This document shows positions 1 through 9,660 of a DNA stretch of 64,000 nucleotides, piece after piece. Below the pieces are notes generated by a model. The model ran no database searches and had not been told where the DNA came from. It saw only the letters and a list, made by a program, of their open reading frames with translations. The DNA comes from Prorocentrum cordatum. Lineage: Eukaryota > Sar > Dinophyceae > Prorocentrales > Prorocentraceae. The first letter of the stretch is position 1; each line of letters begins with the position of its first letter. Both the position numbers and the translations under genes were made by a program. The DNA lies in contig CAUYUJ010018062.1 in the NCBI GenBank assembly GCA_963575745.1, positions 151,629-215,628 on the forward strand, in the 5' to 3' direction.

Positions 1-1110
1 ATCCGCTAAGCCTCTGCCCCGTGCAATCCGCCAACCCCTATAGTTAAGAGATCTCTTACTGATACGTGGAGGATTCAGCCAAAACGTCCAGCTCGCTTCT
101 CGTTCCTCGAAGACGCTTCCCGTCATCAGGGAGCAACCCCGAGTCCTTCCCCCCTCTGCACTCCCCCCAGTTGATAAATATTTCCCTCCGGGTCTACAGC
201 AACGTCCATCGCGCGACTCTTCGAGTCTAAGCGCGCTTCCCGTCATCCGCTAAGCCTCTGCACCGTGCAACCCGCCACCCCCTATAGTTAAGAGATCTCT
301 TACTGATATGAGGAGGATTCAGCCAAAACGTCCAGCTCGCTTCTCGTTCCTCGAAGACGCTTCCCGTCATCCGCCAGGGTCGTCCGAAGGAGGTACCCCG
401 AGCCCTTCCCCTCCTGGACCTCCCCAGTTGATAAATTTCCCTCCGGGCCAGGACCAACGTCCATCGCGCGACTCTTCGAGTCTAAGCGCGCTTCCCGTCA
501 TCCGCTAGGGTCGCCCGAAGGAGGTACCCCGAGTCCTTCCCCTCCTGGACCTCCCCAGTTGATAAATTTCCCTCCGGGCCAGGACCAACGTCCATCGCGC
601 GACTCTTCGAGTCTAAGCGCGCTTCCCGTCATCCGCCAGGCCCCCGACCACGAGGCGGCCCCGCACGTTCCCCCTCCAGACCTCCCCCAGTTGATAAATA
701 AATCTCTCTGGGCAAACAGACGTCCATCGCGCGACTCTGCGAGTCTTGGCGCGCTTCCCGTCATCCGCCAGATCCCCGATCACGAGGCGATCCCGCGCGT
801 TTCCCCCCCCCCAGACCCCCCCCAGTTGATACTGCCTCTGGCCGAGAGAACGTCCATCGCCCGACTCTTCGAGTCCTAGCGCGCTTTCCGTCATCCGCCA
901 GATTCGCGGGACACGTGGTTACAGAGATTCTTGGTAAGAGATTTATATCCGGGCCGATGAGCAACGTCCATCGCGCGACTCTTCGAGTCCGTGCGCGTTT
1001 CCCGTCATCCCTATGGGCATCACAGCGTCCATCGCGCAATTCTTCGAGTCTTAGCGCGCTTCCCGTCATCCGCCAGGCCCTTCCCCCCTCAGACTCCCCC
1101 CAGTTGAAAA
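1..1110. repeat. 131-bp hairpin-bearing tandem repeat, array 1
   Basis: The anchor CGTCCATCGCGCG recurs at about 203, 458, 589, 721, 851, 964 and 1026, giving units of about 131 bp that shorten at the right end. Each unit carries a small hairpin (for example GACTC-TTC-GAGTC) followed by the constant block GCTTCCCGTCATCCGCC. At the left end two unit types alternate, so 1-244 is repeated at 245-490 as a higher-order repeat. The array runs off the window. No coding potential is evident; open frames here merely translate the repeat. Confidence 0.9.
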
Positions 1111-1254
1111 TTATCCCGGCAAAGCAACTCAACAGCGATGTGTATAAGCATATTTGGAAGCATTCCCTTTAAGATTCAGGTGAGAATCCAGTTGTAGAAT
1201 TCTGTTGTTCTCGCAGTCGCAGTCGCATTCGCAATGACAGTCACAGTGGCAACG

Positions 1255-1530
1255 GCCTTAGGATCCAATGGAATCCTAAGGACTCCTAGGGATTCCTAAG
1301 GCATCCTTAGGCATCCTTAGAAATCCATAGGAATCCTTATGAAACATTAGGAATCCTTAGGAATCCTGATTCCTAGGGAATCCTGGGGATTCCTAAGGAT
1401 TCCTGGGGAATCCTAAGGATTCCTAGGGATTCCTGAGGATGCTTAACTATGCCTACGGATTCCTAAGGATGCCTACGGATTCCCCAGGATTCCCAGGAAT
1501 TCCGAAGGATTCATATGGATTCCTACGGAT
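1255..1530. repeat. Imperfect short repeat of AGGAATCCTA type
   Basis: Runs of AGGAATCC and its complement GGATTCCT with variable 2-4 base spacers make many small palindromes. The same motif reappears at 2745-2775, on the far side of the CAGCCT tract, so it flanks that tract on both sides. Confidence 0.85.
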
Positions 1531-2548
1531 GCCTCAGCCTGCCTCAGGTTCAGCCTCAGCCTCAGCCTGCCTCGGCTTGCCTCAGCCTCAGCCTCAGCCT
1601 CAGCCTCAGCCTGCCTCGGCCTCAGCCTCAGCCTGCCTCAGCCTCAGCTCAGCCTGCCTCGGCCTCAGCCTGCGTCAGCCTCAGCCTCAGCCTGCCTCAG
1701 CTCAGCCTCAGCCTCAGCCTGCCTCAGCATCAGCTCAGCCTCAGCCTGCCTCGGCTGCCTCAGCCTCAGCCCAGCCTCAGCCTCATCGGCCTCAGCCTGC
1801 CCAGCCTCCCCTCCCCCCCCCATGGCCTCACCTTGTTCAGCTCGGCCTGCCTCGGCCTCAGCCTCTCAGCCTCAGCCTGCCTGCCTCAGCCTCAGCCTCA
1901 GCCTCCTCAGGCCTGCCTCAGGCCTCAGCCTCAGCCTGCCTCGAGCCTCAGCCTCAGCCTCAGCCTCAGCCTCAGCCTCAGCCTCAGCCTGCAGCCTCAG
2001 CCTCAGCCTCAGCCTCATCAGCCTCAGCCTCAGCCAGCCTCAGCCTGCCTCAGCCTGCGGCCTCAGCCTCAGCAGCTCAGCCTCAGCCTCAGCCTCAGCC
2101 TCAGCCTCAGCCTGTCTCAGCCTGCCTCCTCAGCCTCAGCCTCAGCCTCAGCCTCAGCCTCAGCCTCAGCCTCAGCGCCTCAGCCTCAGCCTCAGCCAGC
2201 CTCAGCCCAGCCTCAGCCTCAGCCTCAGCCTGCCTCAGCAGCCTCAGCCTCAGCCTCAGCCTCAGCCTCAGCCTCAGCCTGCCTCAGCCTCAGCCTCAGC
2301 CTCTCAGCTTCAGCCTGCATCAGCCTCAGCCTCAGCCTCAGCCTGCCTCAGCCTCAGTCTCAGCCTGCCTCAGCCTCAGCCTGCCTCAGCCTCAGCCTCA
2401 GCCTGCCTCGGCCTCAGCCTGCGTCAGCCTCAGCCTCAGCCTGCCTCAGGCTCAGCCTGCCTCAGCCTCAGCCTCAGCCTGCCTCGGCGTGCCTCAGCCT
2501 CAGCCTGCCTCGGCCTCATCCTCAGCCTCGGCCTCAGCCTGCCTCAGC
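1531..2548. repeat. CAGCCT hexanucleotide tract, about 1 kb
   Basis: Near-uninterrupted CAGCCT units with scattered GCCTGCCTCGG variants. Because the unit is six bases, all three forward frames stay largely open (Gln-Pro, Ser-Leu, Ala-Ser repeats). This explains the long apparent open frames and argues against a real gene. Confidence 0.95.
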
Positions 2549-2550
2549 AC

Positions 2551-2745
2551 GGGCATTCAAAATATGGCACAGGACTGGTGTTCTGGGAACACGAAGATCA
2601 CGAAGTGGCCCACAGTTGGCTCCGGGCAATCAAGATATTGTACAGGAATGGTGTTCTGGGAACACGAAGAACACGAAGTGGCCTATAGTTGGCTCCGGGC
2701 ATTCAAAATGTGGCTTGGGAATGGTGTTCTGGGAACAGAATATGT
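2551..2745. repeat. 72-bp tandem repeat, about 2.7 copies
   Basis: TGGTGTTCTGGGAACACGAA recurs at about 2577, 2649 and 2724, each unit also carrying GTTGGCTCCGGGCA. It sits directly against the end of the CAGCCT tract. Confidence 0.85.
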
Positions 2746-2905
2746 AGGAATCCATAGGAAACTATAGGAATCTATGAGGGTCCTGGGGAGCCCCCGGATT
2801 TCCCGGATTCCCCCGGATTCCCCCGGCATCCGCCCAGACCCCCTTTGGGGAGTCAAGATGTTCTCTTTTGAGCCCACTGGAAACCTATCAGTCGCCGCTG
2901 TTAGG
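2745..2905. repeat. Degenerate AGGAATCC / CCCCCGGATT repeats
   Basis: Short AGGAATC-type units followed by several CCCCCGGATTC units, then about 70 bp of unassigned sequence. No coding signal. Confidence 0.6.
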
Positions 2906-3350
2906 TAATATTTCCCTCCGGGCCGGAACCAACGTCCATCGCGCGACTCTTCGAGTCTATGCGCGTTTCCCGTCATCCCGCAGCCAGTCGTCTCTCGCGA
3001 GCTAGTTCTTCATGTGTTCGTTAAAAGCATGGACTAACAAACCCCCATCACCTTCTCGTTCCGAGAAGGCGCTTCCCATGATCCGCCCAGCTATCGACTT
3101 TTACGATCGACACCCACTTGTCCCTCGCGAGTTTGTTTTCTGTGATTTATACATTAGTCGACACATGCTAGAAAACTCCCATTACCTTCTCGTTCCGAGA
3201 AGGCGCCCCCCGTCATCCGCCAACGAAAGTACCCTTTGCACAGGGAGCCAGCTTTCCCTCGCGAGCGTTTGTTCTTTATGTTTATTCAGCACATGCGAGA
3301 AAACACCCATCACCTTCTCGTTCCGAGAAAGCGCTTCCCGTCATCCGCAG
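2905..3350. repeat. 131-bp hairpin-bearing tandem repeat, array 2
   Basis: One unit of the first type (2905-2985) is followed by three of the second type, with the hairpin CCTTCTCG-TTC-CGAGAAGG at about 3051, 3185 and 3313. The constant block after the hairpin is the same as in array 1 (CTTCCCGTCATCCGC), so both arrays belong to one family although the hairpin arms differ. Confidence 0.85.
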
Positions 3351-3359
3351 ACCGACCCC

Positions 3360-3475
3360 CAATATGGCACCAGGGGACACTGGAACACTACTAAAAGATA
3401 ACCTTGGGCCCCATCGTGTTCTGGAAAAAATCGGAGCAGAGCTCCGACAGTTTGTGTTTATGTCATTATTTTTTT
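3360..3475. repeat. Fragments of two dispersed repeats
   Basis: CTAAAAGATAACCTTGGGCC with a following GGAAAAA matches 13020-13060, 13765-13810 and 16405-16455. The adjoining AGTTTGTGTTTATGTCATTA at about 3448-3470 matches the inverted terminus of foldback family F1 (see 6738), suggesting a solo end. Confidence 0.6.
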
Positions 3476-3769
3476 TATGCGTCAACTTGCAACGCGGGCC
3501 ACACACGCAAAAGGCATGCGAAGTTTCGGGAAAAGCAGTGAGGAGATCAGCCGGAGGGTGGTGCGAGGAGGGGCAAACAGTGTGATCCTCGCCCGAGCCG
3601 ACTTATGCGGCGGGACAAGAAAATGGGCCAAGCGGGCGGGGCAGCCCTGTCTTGTTGGGATGAACACTGCTGTGCCAGGGCTGGCCTGTGGGTAGCGGTT
3701 GAGCAAATTGTTGTTTGATTTCGCGTGTCGTTTCCTCCCAGTTTATGCCACAAGCTTGTAAACCTTGTA
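3476..3769. other. Unassigned, no gene seen
   Basis: Unique-looking GC-rich sequence with short open frames in several registers. None shows a recognisable motif. Confidence 0.4.
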
Positions 3770-4010
3770 GGGCAGCCCGTTTTCAAAGCGTAGTTCTCGC
3801 TTTGGAGCCGCGCGTTTTCGTCGCAGATTGATTCGCGGTTGCACGGATGGAGTGCGGGTGGTTTCCATAGGTCGCCTTCCGCTTCGACGCCGCACACATT
3901 CGCAAGGTTTCCAACAGCAGGGATGGCGAGCGGTACTTTTTCAAATGTGTGCCTTGGCCCTAGACTTCCCGGCAGAATGTTGCCCTGAAGCCTAGAATCT
4001 TCAACAGCGG
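3770..4010. repeat. 80-bp degenerate repeat (GTTTTCAAA / GGAGGGCGG family)
   Basis: Three diverged units with CGTTTTCAAA, a TTCTCGC-like block and CGCCGC.CAC.TTCGC, spaced about 80 bp. The better preserved relatives are at 60600-60860, and a single partial copy with CAACAGTGTCAC and GGAGGGCGGGTCG lies at 32050-32110. Confidence 0.55.
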
Positions 4011-4338
4011 GAAGAAGAGTGCTGCCTACAGTCAAGCATGATAGTAAGGATGGGGCAATTGTCCAAGGTTACCCTTGCATCCTTGCCCCTTCGGTATTCG
4101 GCATCCTTCGGCATTCTGCTGCAATCCGCACGGAAAACGTCAACATGGCGTTCCAAGGCCTTTGCATCCTTACCGCGCATCCGTACTATCCTGGTCGAGT
4201 GTGGCCTGCTTCCAGAGATCGAGCTATCGCGGGCGACTCCCTTGTTTGTCATGGCCACGTCCTGCAGCTTGACATGCCCCCGTGTTGCGAGGGCCCGATC
4301 CGCTCCGATGTCCCCTTTTTGGCCTGCATCCCAAACGA
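4011..4338. other. Unassigned spacer with open frames
   Basis: Both strands stay open for about 85 codons, for example a minus-strand frame from 4258 to 4001. No domain is recognised and no frame is clearly favoured. It may hold an exon, but I cannot support one. Confidence 0.3.
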
Positions 4339-5095
4339 CCTCCTCCTCATCCTCCTCCTCCTCCTTCTCCCTCCTCCTTCTCCCCCCTCCTCCTCCTCCT
4401 CCTCCTCCTCCTCCTCCTCCTCCTCCTGGTTCGGCCCGATGTTTGCCATTCTATCCAGCTCAGGCTCGGCATCGAAAATACAGCTCGCGGAAACTTGATT
4501 CTTCGGAGTTCCGCACGGATGTCTTGGATCTGCGCCGCCGGCTCATCCCGTTTGCGCAGAGGGGGCTTTGTCCGCGCGGACGTCCGAAAGTCGTTGTGTA
4601 AGCAGCTGTTTCATTGGCCACCGAGCACGGAGTGAGAGCGCCCCGCCGCCACAGGACGGCCACCTCTCCCTGTGCCTGGGCGCCGTGCACAGCGCCCCGC
4701 GCTTCCTGCTCGAACCGGTGCGGGCCGAGGAGGCGGGGGTCCGCCGGTTTGGGTCGGAGGTTGCCAGAAGGGAGGAGGAGGAGGAGGAGGAGGAGGAGGA
4801 GGAGGAGGAGGAGAAGGAGGAGGATAAGGATAACGATAAGGCCCTTGGTGGCCTGGATGTCAGCCACTCTACTTGCTCGACTGACCCCCTGGATGGGGGT
4901 ACGGATGCAGGCCCCCGTCACCGCTGGCGATCGGGGCTGCCTGGTGCGCGCGGCCCCCGACCCCTCCTCCTCCTCCTCCTCCTCCTCCTCCTCCTCCTCC
5001 TCCTCCTCCTCCTCCCCCTCCTCCTCCTCCCCCTCCTCTCCTCCTCCCTCCTCCTTCTCCTCCTCCCCCTCCTCCTCCTCCTCCTTGGACGCAGG
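4339..5095. repeat. Three alternating CTC / GGA trinucleotide tracts
   Basis: A CTC tract (4339-4428), a GGA tract (4771-4828) and a CTC tract (4961-5095) alternate in strand polarity. The roughly 340 bp and 130 bp between them are unassigned. The antisense poly-Glu and poly-Arg frames through them are not evidence for genes. Confidence 0.9.
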
Positions 5096-5534
5096 CGGAC
5101 TGGGGTGACTGCCCGTGTAGGCGGGCCCCAGTCCGCTGAGAGCACTCTCCCCCCCCACACTCCCCACTCTCCCCCACCACCTCTCTCACCGCTGTCGGCA
5201 CGATGCGGGAGCAAGAGAAATAAGAAGGATGGCTTGCTATTGCTGAACTGTGAGAGCTCGCCTGCTGCCAGTTGGCTACTCTCCGCCTTCAGTAGTTAGG
5301 CTCAGAGGCAGGAGAATGCTGGACGGGGTAGCTTATGGCGCTGGCAGGGCGGGCTCCGCGAAAAAAAAGCAGGCTGTTCACTGCTCACGACATGCAGCCC
5401 AGCGCCCACCCCGCCTTCTCTGCGACCGATGGGTCACGGAGGCGGAGGTCCCCGCTCGGGCTCGGTGCGCTCGGCTCCGCTGGAATGCCTGGCGGGGGTG
5501 GGGGCTGGAGCTGCAGCTGCGTCGGCAGCACCTT
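5096..5534. other. Unassigned
   Basis: GC-rich sequence that continues the open minus-strand frame of the following fragment as a Pro/Ser-rich extension. No recognisable signal of its own. Confidence 0.3.
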
Positions 5535-6013
5535 CACGTACGGCTTCCACCCCGGGATGCTCTTGCTGGGCTTTGGGCATTTGGGGCGCTGCTGCGTGCC
5601 GCTGTTGTGCTGCTGGTGCAGCCTGTCGAGACTGCTCTGGTCCTCCATCTTCACCTCGTCGTAGCCCCAGCCGTAGTCGCTCTCCGTCCACTTAATGTAG
5701 TAGTCCTCGAGCTCATCGATCTGGAGCCTCGTGTGGTCCAGCTCCCACGGGTAGGCCTGTTGTGGAGCCTGCTCTGGCTGCCGAGGATGTTTTCGACGCC
5801 GCGGCAGTCCTCGATGGCCTTGCTGCTCTCGTCGAGCTGCTGCCTGAGGAGCTCCACCACGTGGGTGCGCTCGATATCCTCGTGTTGGTTCGGGCTCTTG
5901 CTGGCAGCGATCCTCGCCAGGCTCAAGAAGGAGGAGGAGGAGGAGACGGTGGCTTCGTTGGACAAGGTCGGTGTGGCGAAACCTAGGGCCCCCCAGCCCG
6001 ACCAGACCCCCAC
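5535..6013 (-). pseudogene. Frameshifted protein-coding fragment, function unknown
   Basis: Two minus-strand frames look coding but are out of register. The upstream half (about 6013-5750) encodes an acidic, probably helical stretch with NQHEDIERTHVVELLRQQLD and KAIEDCRGVENILG. The downstream half (about 5760-5535) encodes AYPWELDHTRLQIDELEDYY followed by KWTESDYGWGYDEVKMED and KSIPGWKPYVKVLP. The switch falls near 5755, so a one-base indel or an unrecognised intron separates them. The aromatic and acidic composition differs from the surrounding low-complexity translations, which is why I favour real coding origin. I do not recognise the family. A run of five Ser encoded by GGA/TCC repeats lies near the upstream end. 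It could be a decayed gene, an exon with a sequencing error, or part of a retroelement. Confidence 0.45.
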
Positions 6014-6106
6014 TCCAGCTCCACCTGAGGCGACCCGGCAGCCGCTCGCGGGTCACCCTTCCTGAACCAGACCTTCTCGCCATTCCCGAGGTGGAACCTT
6101 CCCCCC

Positions 6107-6530
6107 CTTGCCCCATGATGTTCCAACCTACTTTTAGCTTCGACTGCCCGGTATAATTTCGAGCACCAAGAGAGCATCGAGTCCGGACGATTTTCACGTG
6201 CGGGGCCCTGGGAGGCGATGCTCATTCGACATTTGGCCAGCGCGTCCGGCAGACACTGTTTCGGTATTTTCTGGGGTTCTCGAAATAATGTCTTGCATGT
6301 CAACCTAGAGGCCTCCTAGAAAGGGTCGGAGTAGATGTGGTCGGAGGATCGCGCCGCATCGACGATGCACCGGCGATGCATAGGCGACGCCAGCGTAGAG
6401 AAAATCGCACCCCTCATCGAGCCGCATCGCCGATGCATCGGCGATGCGGCACGATCCTCCGACCCCACCTACTCCGACCCCACCTGGGAGGCCTAGAGGA
6501 CGTAAAGCACGATGGGAGCAACCTAACCCT
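6107..6530 (+). mobile_element. Dispersed foldback element W, copy 1 (interrupted)
   Basis: ATGATGTTCCAACCTACTTT opens the element, followed by AATTTCGAGCACC and CACGTGCGGGGCCCTGGGAG, then GGTTCTCGAAATAATGTCT near the right end. The right terminus GATGGGAGCAACCTAACCC (about 6509) is separated from the body by the foldback at 6301-6500. Compare the uninterrupted copy at 50908-51105. The outer ends and the inner GAGCACC / GGTGCTC blocks are inverted repeats. Confidence 0.7.
6301..6500. mobile_element. Foldback element with ~70-bp inverted repeats, inserted in W
   Basis: The left arm (AGAGGCCTCC, GGTCGGAG, GGTCGGAGGATCG, GCCGCATCG, CGGCGATGC) is repeated as the complement in the right arm (GCATCGCCGATGCATCGGCGATGC in two overlapping blocks, CGATCCTCCGACCCC, CTCCGACCCC, GGGAGGCCTAGAGG). 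Arms are roughly 70 bp with few mismatches. No open frame large enough for a transposase lies inside. A related half-element is at 41030-41180 and a short trace at 62155-62185. Confidence 0.75.
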
Positions 6531-6737
6531 TGCCAAGTCGATTGGCGAGCTGCTTTTGGTTCGGTCCTCGAGAGGGCGATGCGGCCGCGGCTTTGTGTTC
6601 GGGGATCTGCGCCCGCAGGGCCTCCGGTCCAGGGTAGCTTTTTCACTAGGGGCGGTTTGTCGGAGGGGGGGCTTTGACCACCCCGATTTGTGGCGGGGAG
6701 GAGGCAGGCGCTCAGGTATGACATCGAAGAAGAAAGC
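6531..6737. other. Unassigned
   Basis: GC-rich single-copy sequence. GAGGAGGCAGG followed by CTCAG occurs here (about 6700) and again just beyond the next element (about 6925), a possible duplication around the insertion. Confidence 0.3.
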
Positions 6738-6914
6738 AACGACATAAACATAAACGTTTGACGCTCCGCGCGGATTTCTTGGATCGGCGCATGGGCCCCC
6801 CCTGGCGGCGCCTCCGGCGCCGCTCCTGGCGCGCTCCGCGCGCCAGGGAGGGAGGCCCGGCGCGGATCCAAGAAATCCGCGCGGAGCGCCAAAAGATTAT
6901 GTGTATGCCGTTTT
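6738..6914. mobile_element. Foldback MITE-like family F1, copy 1
   Basis: The outer ends are CAACGACATAAACATAA on the left and its degenerate complement TTATGTGTATGCCGTTTT on the right. The inner stem CGCTCCGCGCGGATTTCTTG pairs almost perfectly with the complementary block near 6870-6892. A GC-rich loop with GGCGGCGCC / GGCGCCGC lies between. About 177 bp, no open frame of its own. Six further copies are in this window. Confidence 0.85.
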
Positions 6915-7097
6915 CTCTTCCTCTAGAGGAGGCAGGTTCTCAGCATGAAAGTAACGTCGTCGAGTGCGCGTCTGAACTTCTGTTGATGCTTATGGCGCTT
7001 CTCGTCGCCGCGGCTGCCCGCAGCTGCTGGGGCTCGATTTGGGCCGCGTGAGTTTCAGCGTGAAGGTTATCGAAGAGAACGAGAAACGGCGTAATTC

Positions 7098-7224
7098 ACT
7101 GACTGTTGTTTGAGGTCCACGCAGATCTCTTGGGTCGGCGCTGACCCCCCCCGGCGGCACCCCTGGCGCCAACCCCAGAAATCTCCGCGGACCTCCCAAC
7201 GTTTACGTGTGCGTATGCAGTTGT
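7098..7224. mobile_element. Foldback family F1, copy 2 (short)
   Basis: GAGGTCCACGCAGATCTCTT and the complementary AGAAATCTCCGCGGACCTCC bracket a 50-bp loop. The outer end CAACAACTGCATACGCAC is present on the complement of the right side. It is about 50 bp shorter than copy 1 and more diverged. Confidence 0.75.
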
Positions 7225-7440
7225 TGGCCAATTCGCTCTTCGGTGCCCCCGTCTAGCTCTATCGCTGGTGCAGCCAACTCTGCCCCGCCGCCGACGAAAA
7301 AGCGTGTGCAGTTGTTCGGTGCTTTGGGTGAGGGTTCCTGGGGCGAGGGGTCCTAGAGGGTGTTTGCCGTTCCCGGGCTCCCGGATGCCCCTCCAGGCTC
7401 GCCTCCGACGGATGCCTCGACCTGATCTCTGGAGAGAGGA
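7225..7440. other. Unassigned
   Basis: Single-copy sequence between foldback F1 copy 2 and the satellite block. No motif recognised. Confidence 0.3.
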
Positions 7441-8262
7441 GCATGATCGACCCACGAACCCGGACAGGGATTTCGCCTGTCTCGTCAGTCAGTTCACTGC
7501 GCAGCGGCGGCTCCTGTGTGGATGCCTTCGCGCTCGTTCACGATAGAAAAAGGAGCCCTGGCCTGTGAAGTAAATGTCCGAGCTATGTTCAAGACACCAA
7601 AATTGGGCGACGGGCAATTGCAATGCTCAAGGTAGCGATGGTGATGTACAGTGCCAGGGGCTGTGATTTGCTGTGCTGTGCTGTGATGAACCGAGACGCG
7701 CCATGCCGCGTCGAAGTGCTGTGCTCTAATGCATTGTGGATCAGGTTGTCCTTGGCGTCAGAATCCCGATCGAACTGATCGGGGTCTTAAGCTCGAGCTG
7801 CCTGAAAGCATAACGCAGGTCTGGCCGCAATCGGAACGCGCAGGGTGCTCGACCAGTTCGAGCTCAAGATCCGACTCAGCTTGGAAGCGGGACGAACCGA
7901 AAGAGGGCGAGTCTGAACAGTTCTGTGCTCTGTTGCGTCGTGGATCAAGTCTTCCCTGGCATCCGAATCCTGACAGAACTGAGCTGGACCTCAAACTCCA
8001 GATGCCTGGGCGCATTGCTCGCCCAGAACGGATTACAGTCGAGACCTCATGACACGTGCGACGTGCATGCCGTGCCGCGCCGTGTGCGGAACGTTCCAAG
8101 GGACGTGCGACGTGCCAGAAGGACGCGCTACGGAACGTGCCAATGGACGCGCCAGGGGACGCGCCGCGCGACGTGCAAGGGGGACGCGCCACGGAACGTG
8201 CCAGGGAACGTCCGAGGCGACGTGCCAGGGAACGACCTCGTGGCAGGAGCTCGGGACCATCG
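7440..8262 (+). repeat. Diverged copies of the ~432-bp satellite
   Basis: It begins with CATGATCGACCCACGAACCC, a leader also found at 9663, 10397 and 14650. It continues with TTGGGCGACGGGCAA, GTGCTGTGCTC, GTGGATCA and CTTAAGCTCGAGCTGCCTG at about 7790, and again in part at 7930-8015. The right end (8049-8262) is the GGACGYGCCANG subrepeat typical of the satellite. It is older and more diverged than the copies at 11-12 kb. Confidence 0.75.
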
Positions 8263-8265
8263 TGG

Positions 8266-8690
8266 GAGATACCCTCCTGTGTGGGACGTGGTTACAACAC
8301 GCGACCACCTTGTTATACACCCACTGGGTGGCGTGAACGCGTGTGTGAAAAGCACGTGGTTCCAGCTCGGGACAACCATGTCAGATGCACCCTCTGAGTT
8401 GCGAGGGCACGTGACGTGGTTCCAGCGAGGGGCAAGAGGCAACCATCTTAGGTACCCACCTTTGGACGGCTTGGACACGTAGAAACACGTGGTTCCAGCT
8501 TGGGACCACCACGTTCGATACCCCCTGGGTGGCCTGCACACGCAAAACACGTGGTTCCAGCTCGAGACCACAATGTTTGATATCCCCCTGGGTGGCCTGG
8601 ACATGTAAAAACATGTTGCCCCAGCTCGGGACAGCCATGTCAGATACCCATCTGGGTGGCCCGGACGCGTGAAAGCACGTTCAAGCTCGT
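8266..8690 (+). repeat. ~73-bp repeat, CACGTGGTTCCAGCTCGGGA type
   Basis: Six or so units share GTGGCCTGGACACGTGAAA, CACGTGGTTCCAGCTCGGGA, CCACCA.GTT.GATACC. The same subtype recurs at 13060-13360. A sister subtype sharing TGGACACGTGAAAACA is found at 10011, 12530 and 15500. Confidence 0.85.
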
Positions 8691-8978
8691 CGTGACCTCG
8701 TCACGGCGTGACGGAGGTCTCGGGGTGATCCCCCCCATGGCGCCCCACAGCGCCAGCCAGGCGAAATCGCCGCGCGCGTGTGCAGGTGCTGGGCGACGAC
8801 GACGACCCCGCCGTGAAGGAGGAGGGCGGGAGCGCCAGCGAGGCCTCGCTCGCGACCTCTGCTCGCGCGCTCGCTCGCCGTTCGGGTTCTGCCCTCGTCG
8901 GGCGGCGAGGGCTCCTCGCATGCACCGATCCTGGGCCCAGGACGGAATCGGAGAAGGGGTCTGTTTTCGAAGGAGAAG
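8691..8978. other. Unassigned GC-rich spacer
   Basis: Open on both strands with Arg/Ala-rich translations. No domain recognised. Confidence 0.3.
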
Positions 8979-9156
8979 CAACAGCACAAGCATAAAATTT
9001 TGGCGCTCCGCGCAGATTTCCTGGATCCGCGCTGGGCCCCCCGGGGCGGCGCCTCTGGCGCCGCCCCTGGCGCTTTCCGCGCGCCAGGGAGAGGGGTCCA
9101 GCGCGGATCCAAGAAATCCGCGCAGAGCACCAAAAGGTTATCTTTATGAAGTTTGT
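8979..9156. mobile_element. Foldback family F1, copy 3
   Basis: CAACAGCACAAGCATAAAA at the left end. The stem GGCGCTCCGCGCAGATTTCC pairs with GAAATCCGCGCAGAGCACC near 9114-9132. The loop contains GGCGGCGCC and GGCGCCGCC. Very similar to copy 1 in length and layout. Confidence 0.85.
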
Positions 9157-9389
9157 GTTCTTCTTCCATGTTCAGCGGCTCGGGTCGGCCGAGTCCTCTC
9201 TGGTGGTACCAGATAGGCCCGAGTATACTGACCTGATTCCTCGTGCCCCGAGGCGGCAGCCTACTTCTGATCGTTCAAGGCAGTGCTCGGGCGGCCCCAG
9301 TTGCACTCGAGCTACGGCGACCAGCACTGACCTGGCCGTCGTTTTCCGGTGTCCCACCGGGATGGGTGTATGTGCTTGGCGCGCACGAG
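9157..9389. other. Unassigned
   Basis: All three forward frames are partly open, one with a hydrophobic LLLIVQG stretch. Evidence is too weak for an exon call. Confidence 0.25.
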
Positions 9390-9495
9390 GGGGGCGGAGC
9401 GAGGTGGCTGCCTTCCTCAGAAGGCGGGGGGCTTTCTCAGAAGGAACGGGCCTTCTTAGAGGGCCCCGGGAGCTTCCCCCGACGAGGGTTTCTGA
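9390..9495. mobile_element. Dispersed repeat F3 (CTTCTGAGAAG family), fragment
   Basis: GGCGGAGCGAGG followed by CTTCCTCAGAAGGCGGGG, CTTTCTCAGAAGG and GCCTTCTTAGAGGG. This matches the family whose best copy is at 56255-56390. Confidence 0.55.
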
Positions 9496-9509
9496 CCCAG
9501 ACCTCCGAC

Positions 9510-9660
9510 GCCATGCTTTTCTCATAGCGTCGACCCCCAGAGGTCTGGACCCATTCCCCGGGACCGGCCTCTCATCCCGAGTCGTTTTTTGACGGTTCCG
9601 AGGCCCCGTGAGGGCCCCCAGAGGCCGAAAATAGCAAAAAATAGCAACAACGAAAAAAAA
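9510..9660 (+). repeat. Dispersed repeat F4, copy 1
   Basis: GCGTCGACCCCCAGAGGTC, CCCATTCCCCGGGACCGG, TTTTTTGACGGTTCCGAGGC and CCCCCAGAGGCCGAAAATAG occur in this order, as at 51765-51935. The reverse orientation is seen at 39285-39450 and 52855-53000. Confidence 0.75.

Noticed and set aside
1439-2767. Open frames of 290-440 codons across the CAGCCT tract
   Set aside because: A six-base unit without stop codons leaves all forward frames open; the translations are Gln-Pro, Ser-Leu and Ala-Ser repeats with no domain.
8266-8690. Possible CRISPR array, because of regular ~73-bp units
   Set aside because: Units are contiguous tandem repeats without unique spacers, diverge from each other, and the context is eukaryotic.
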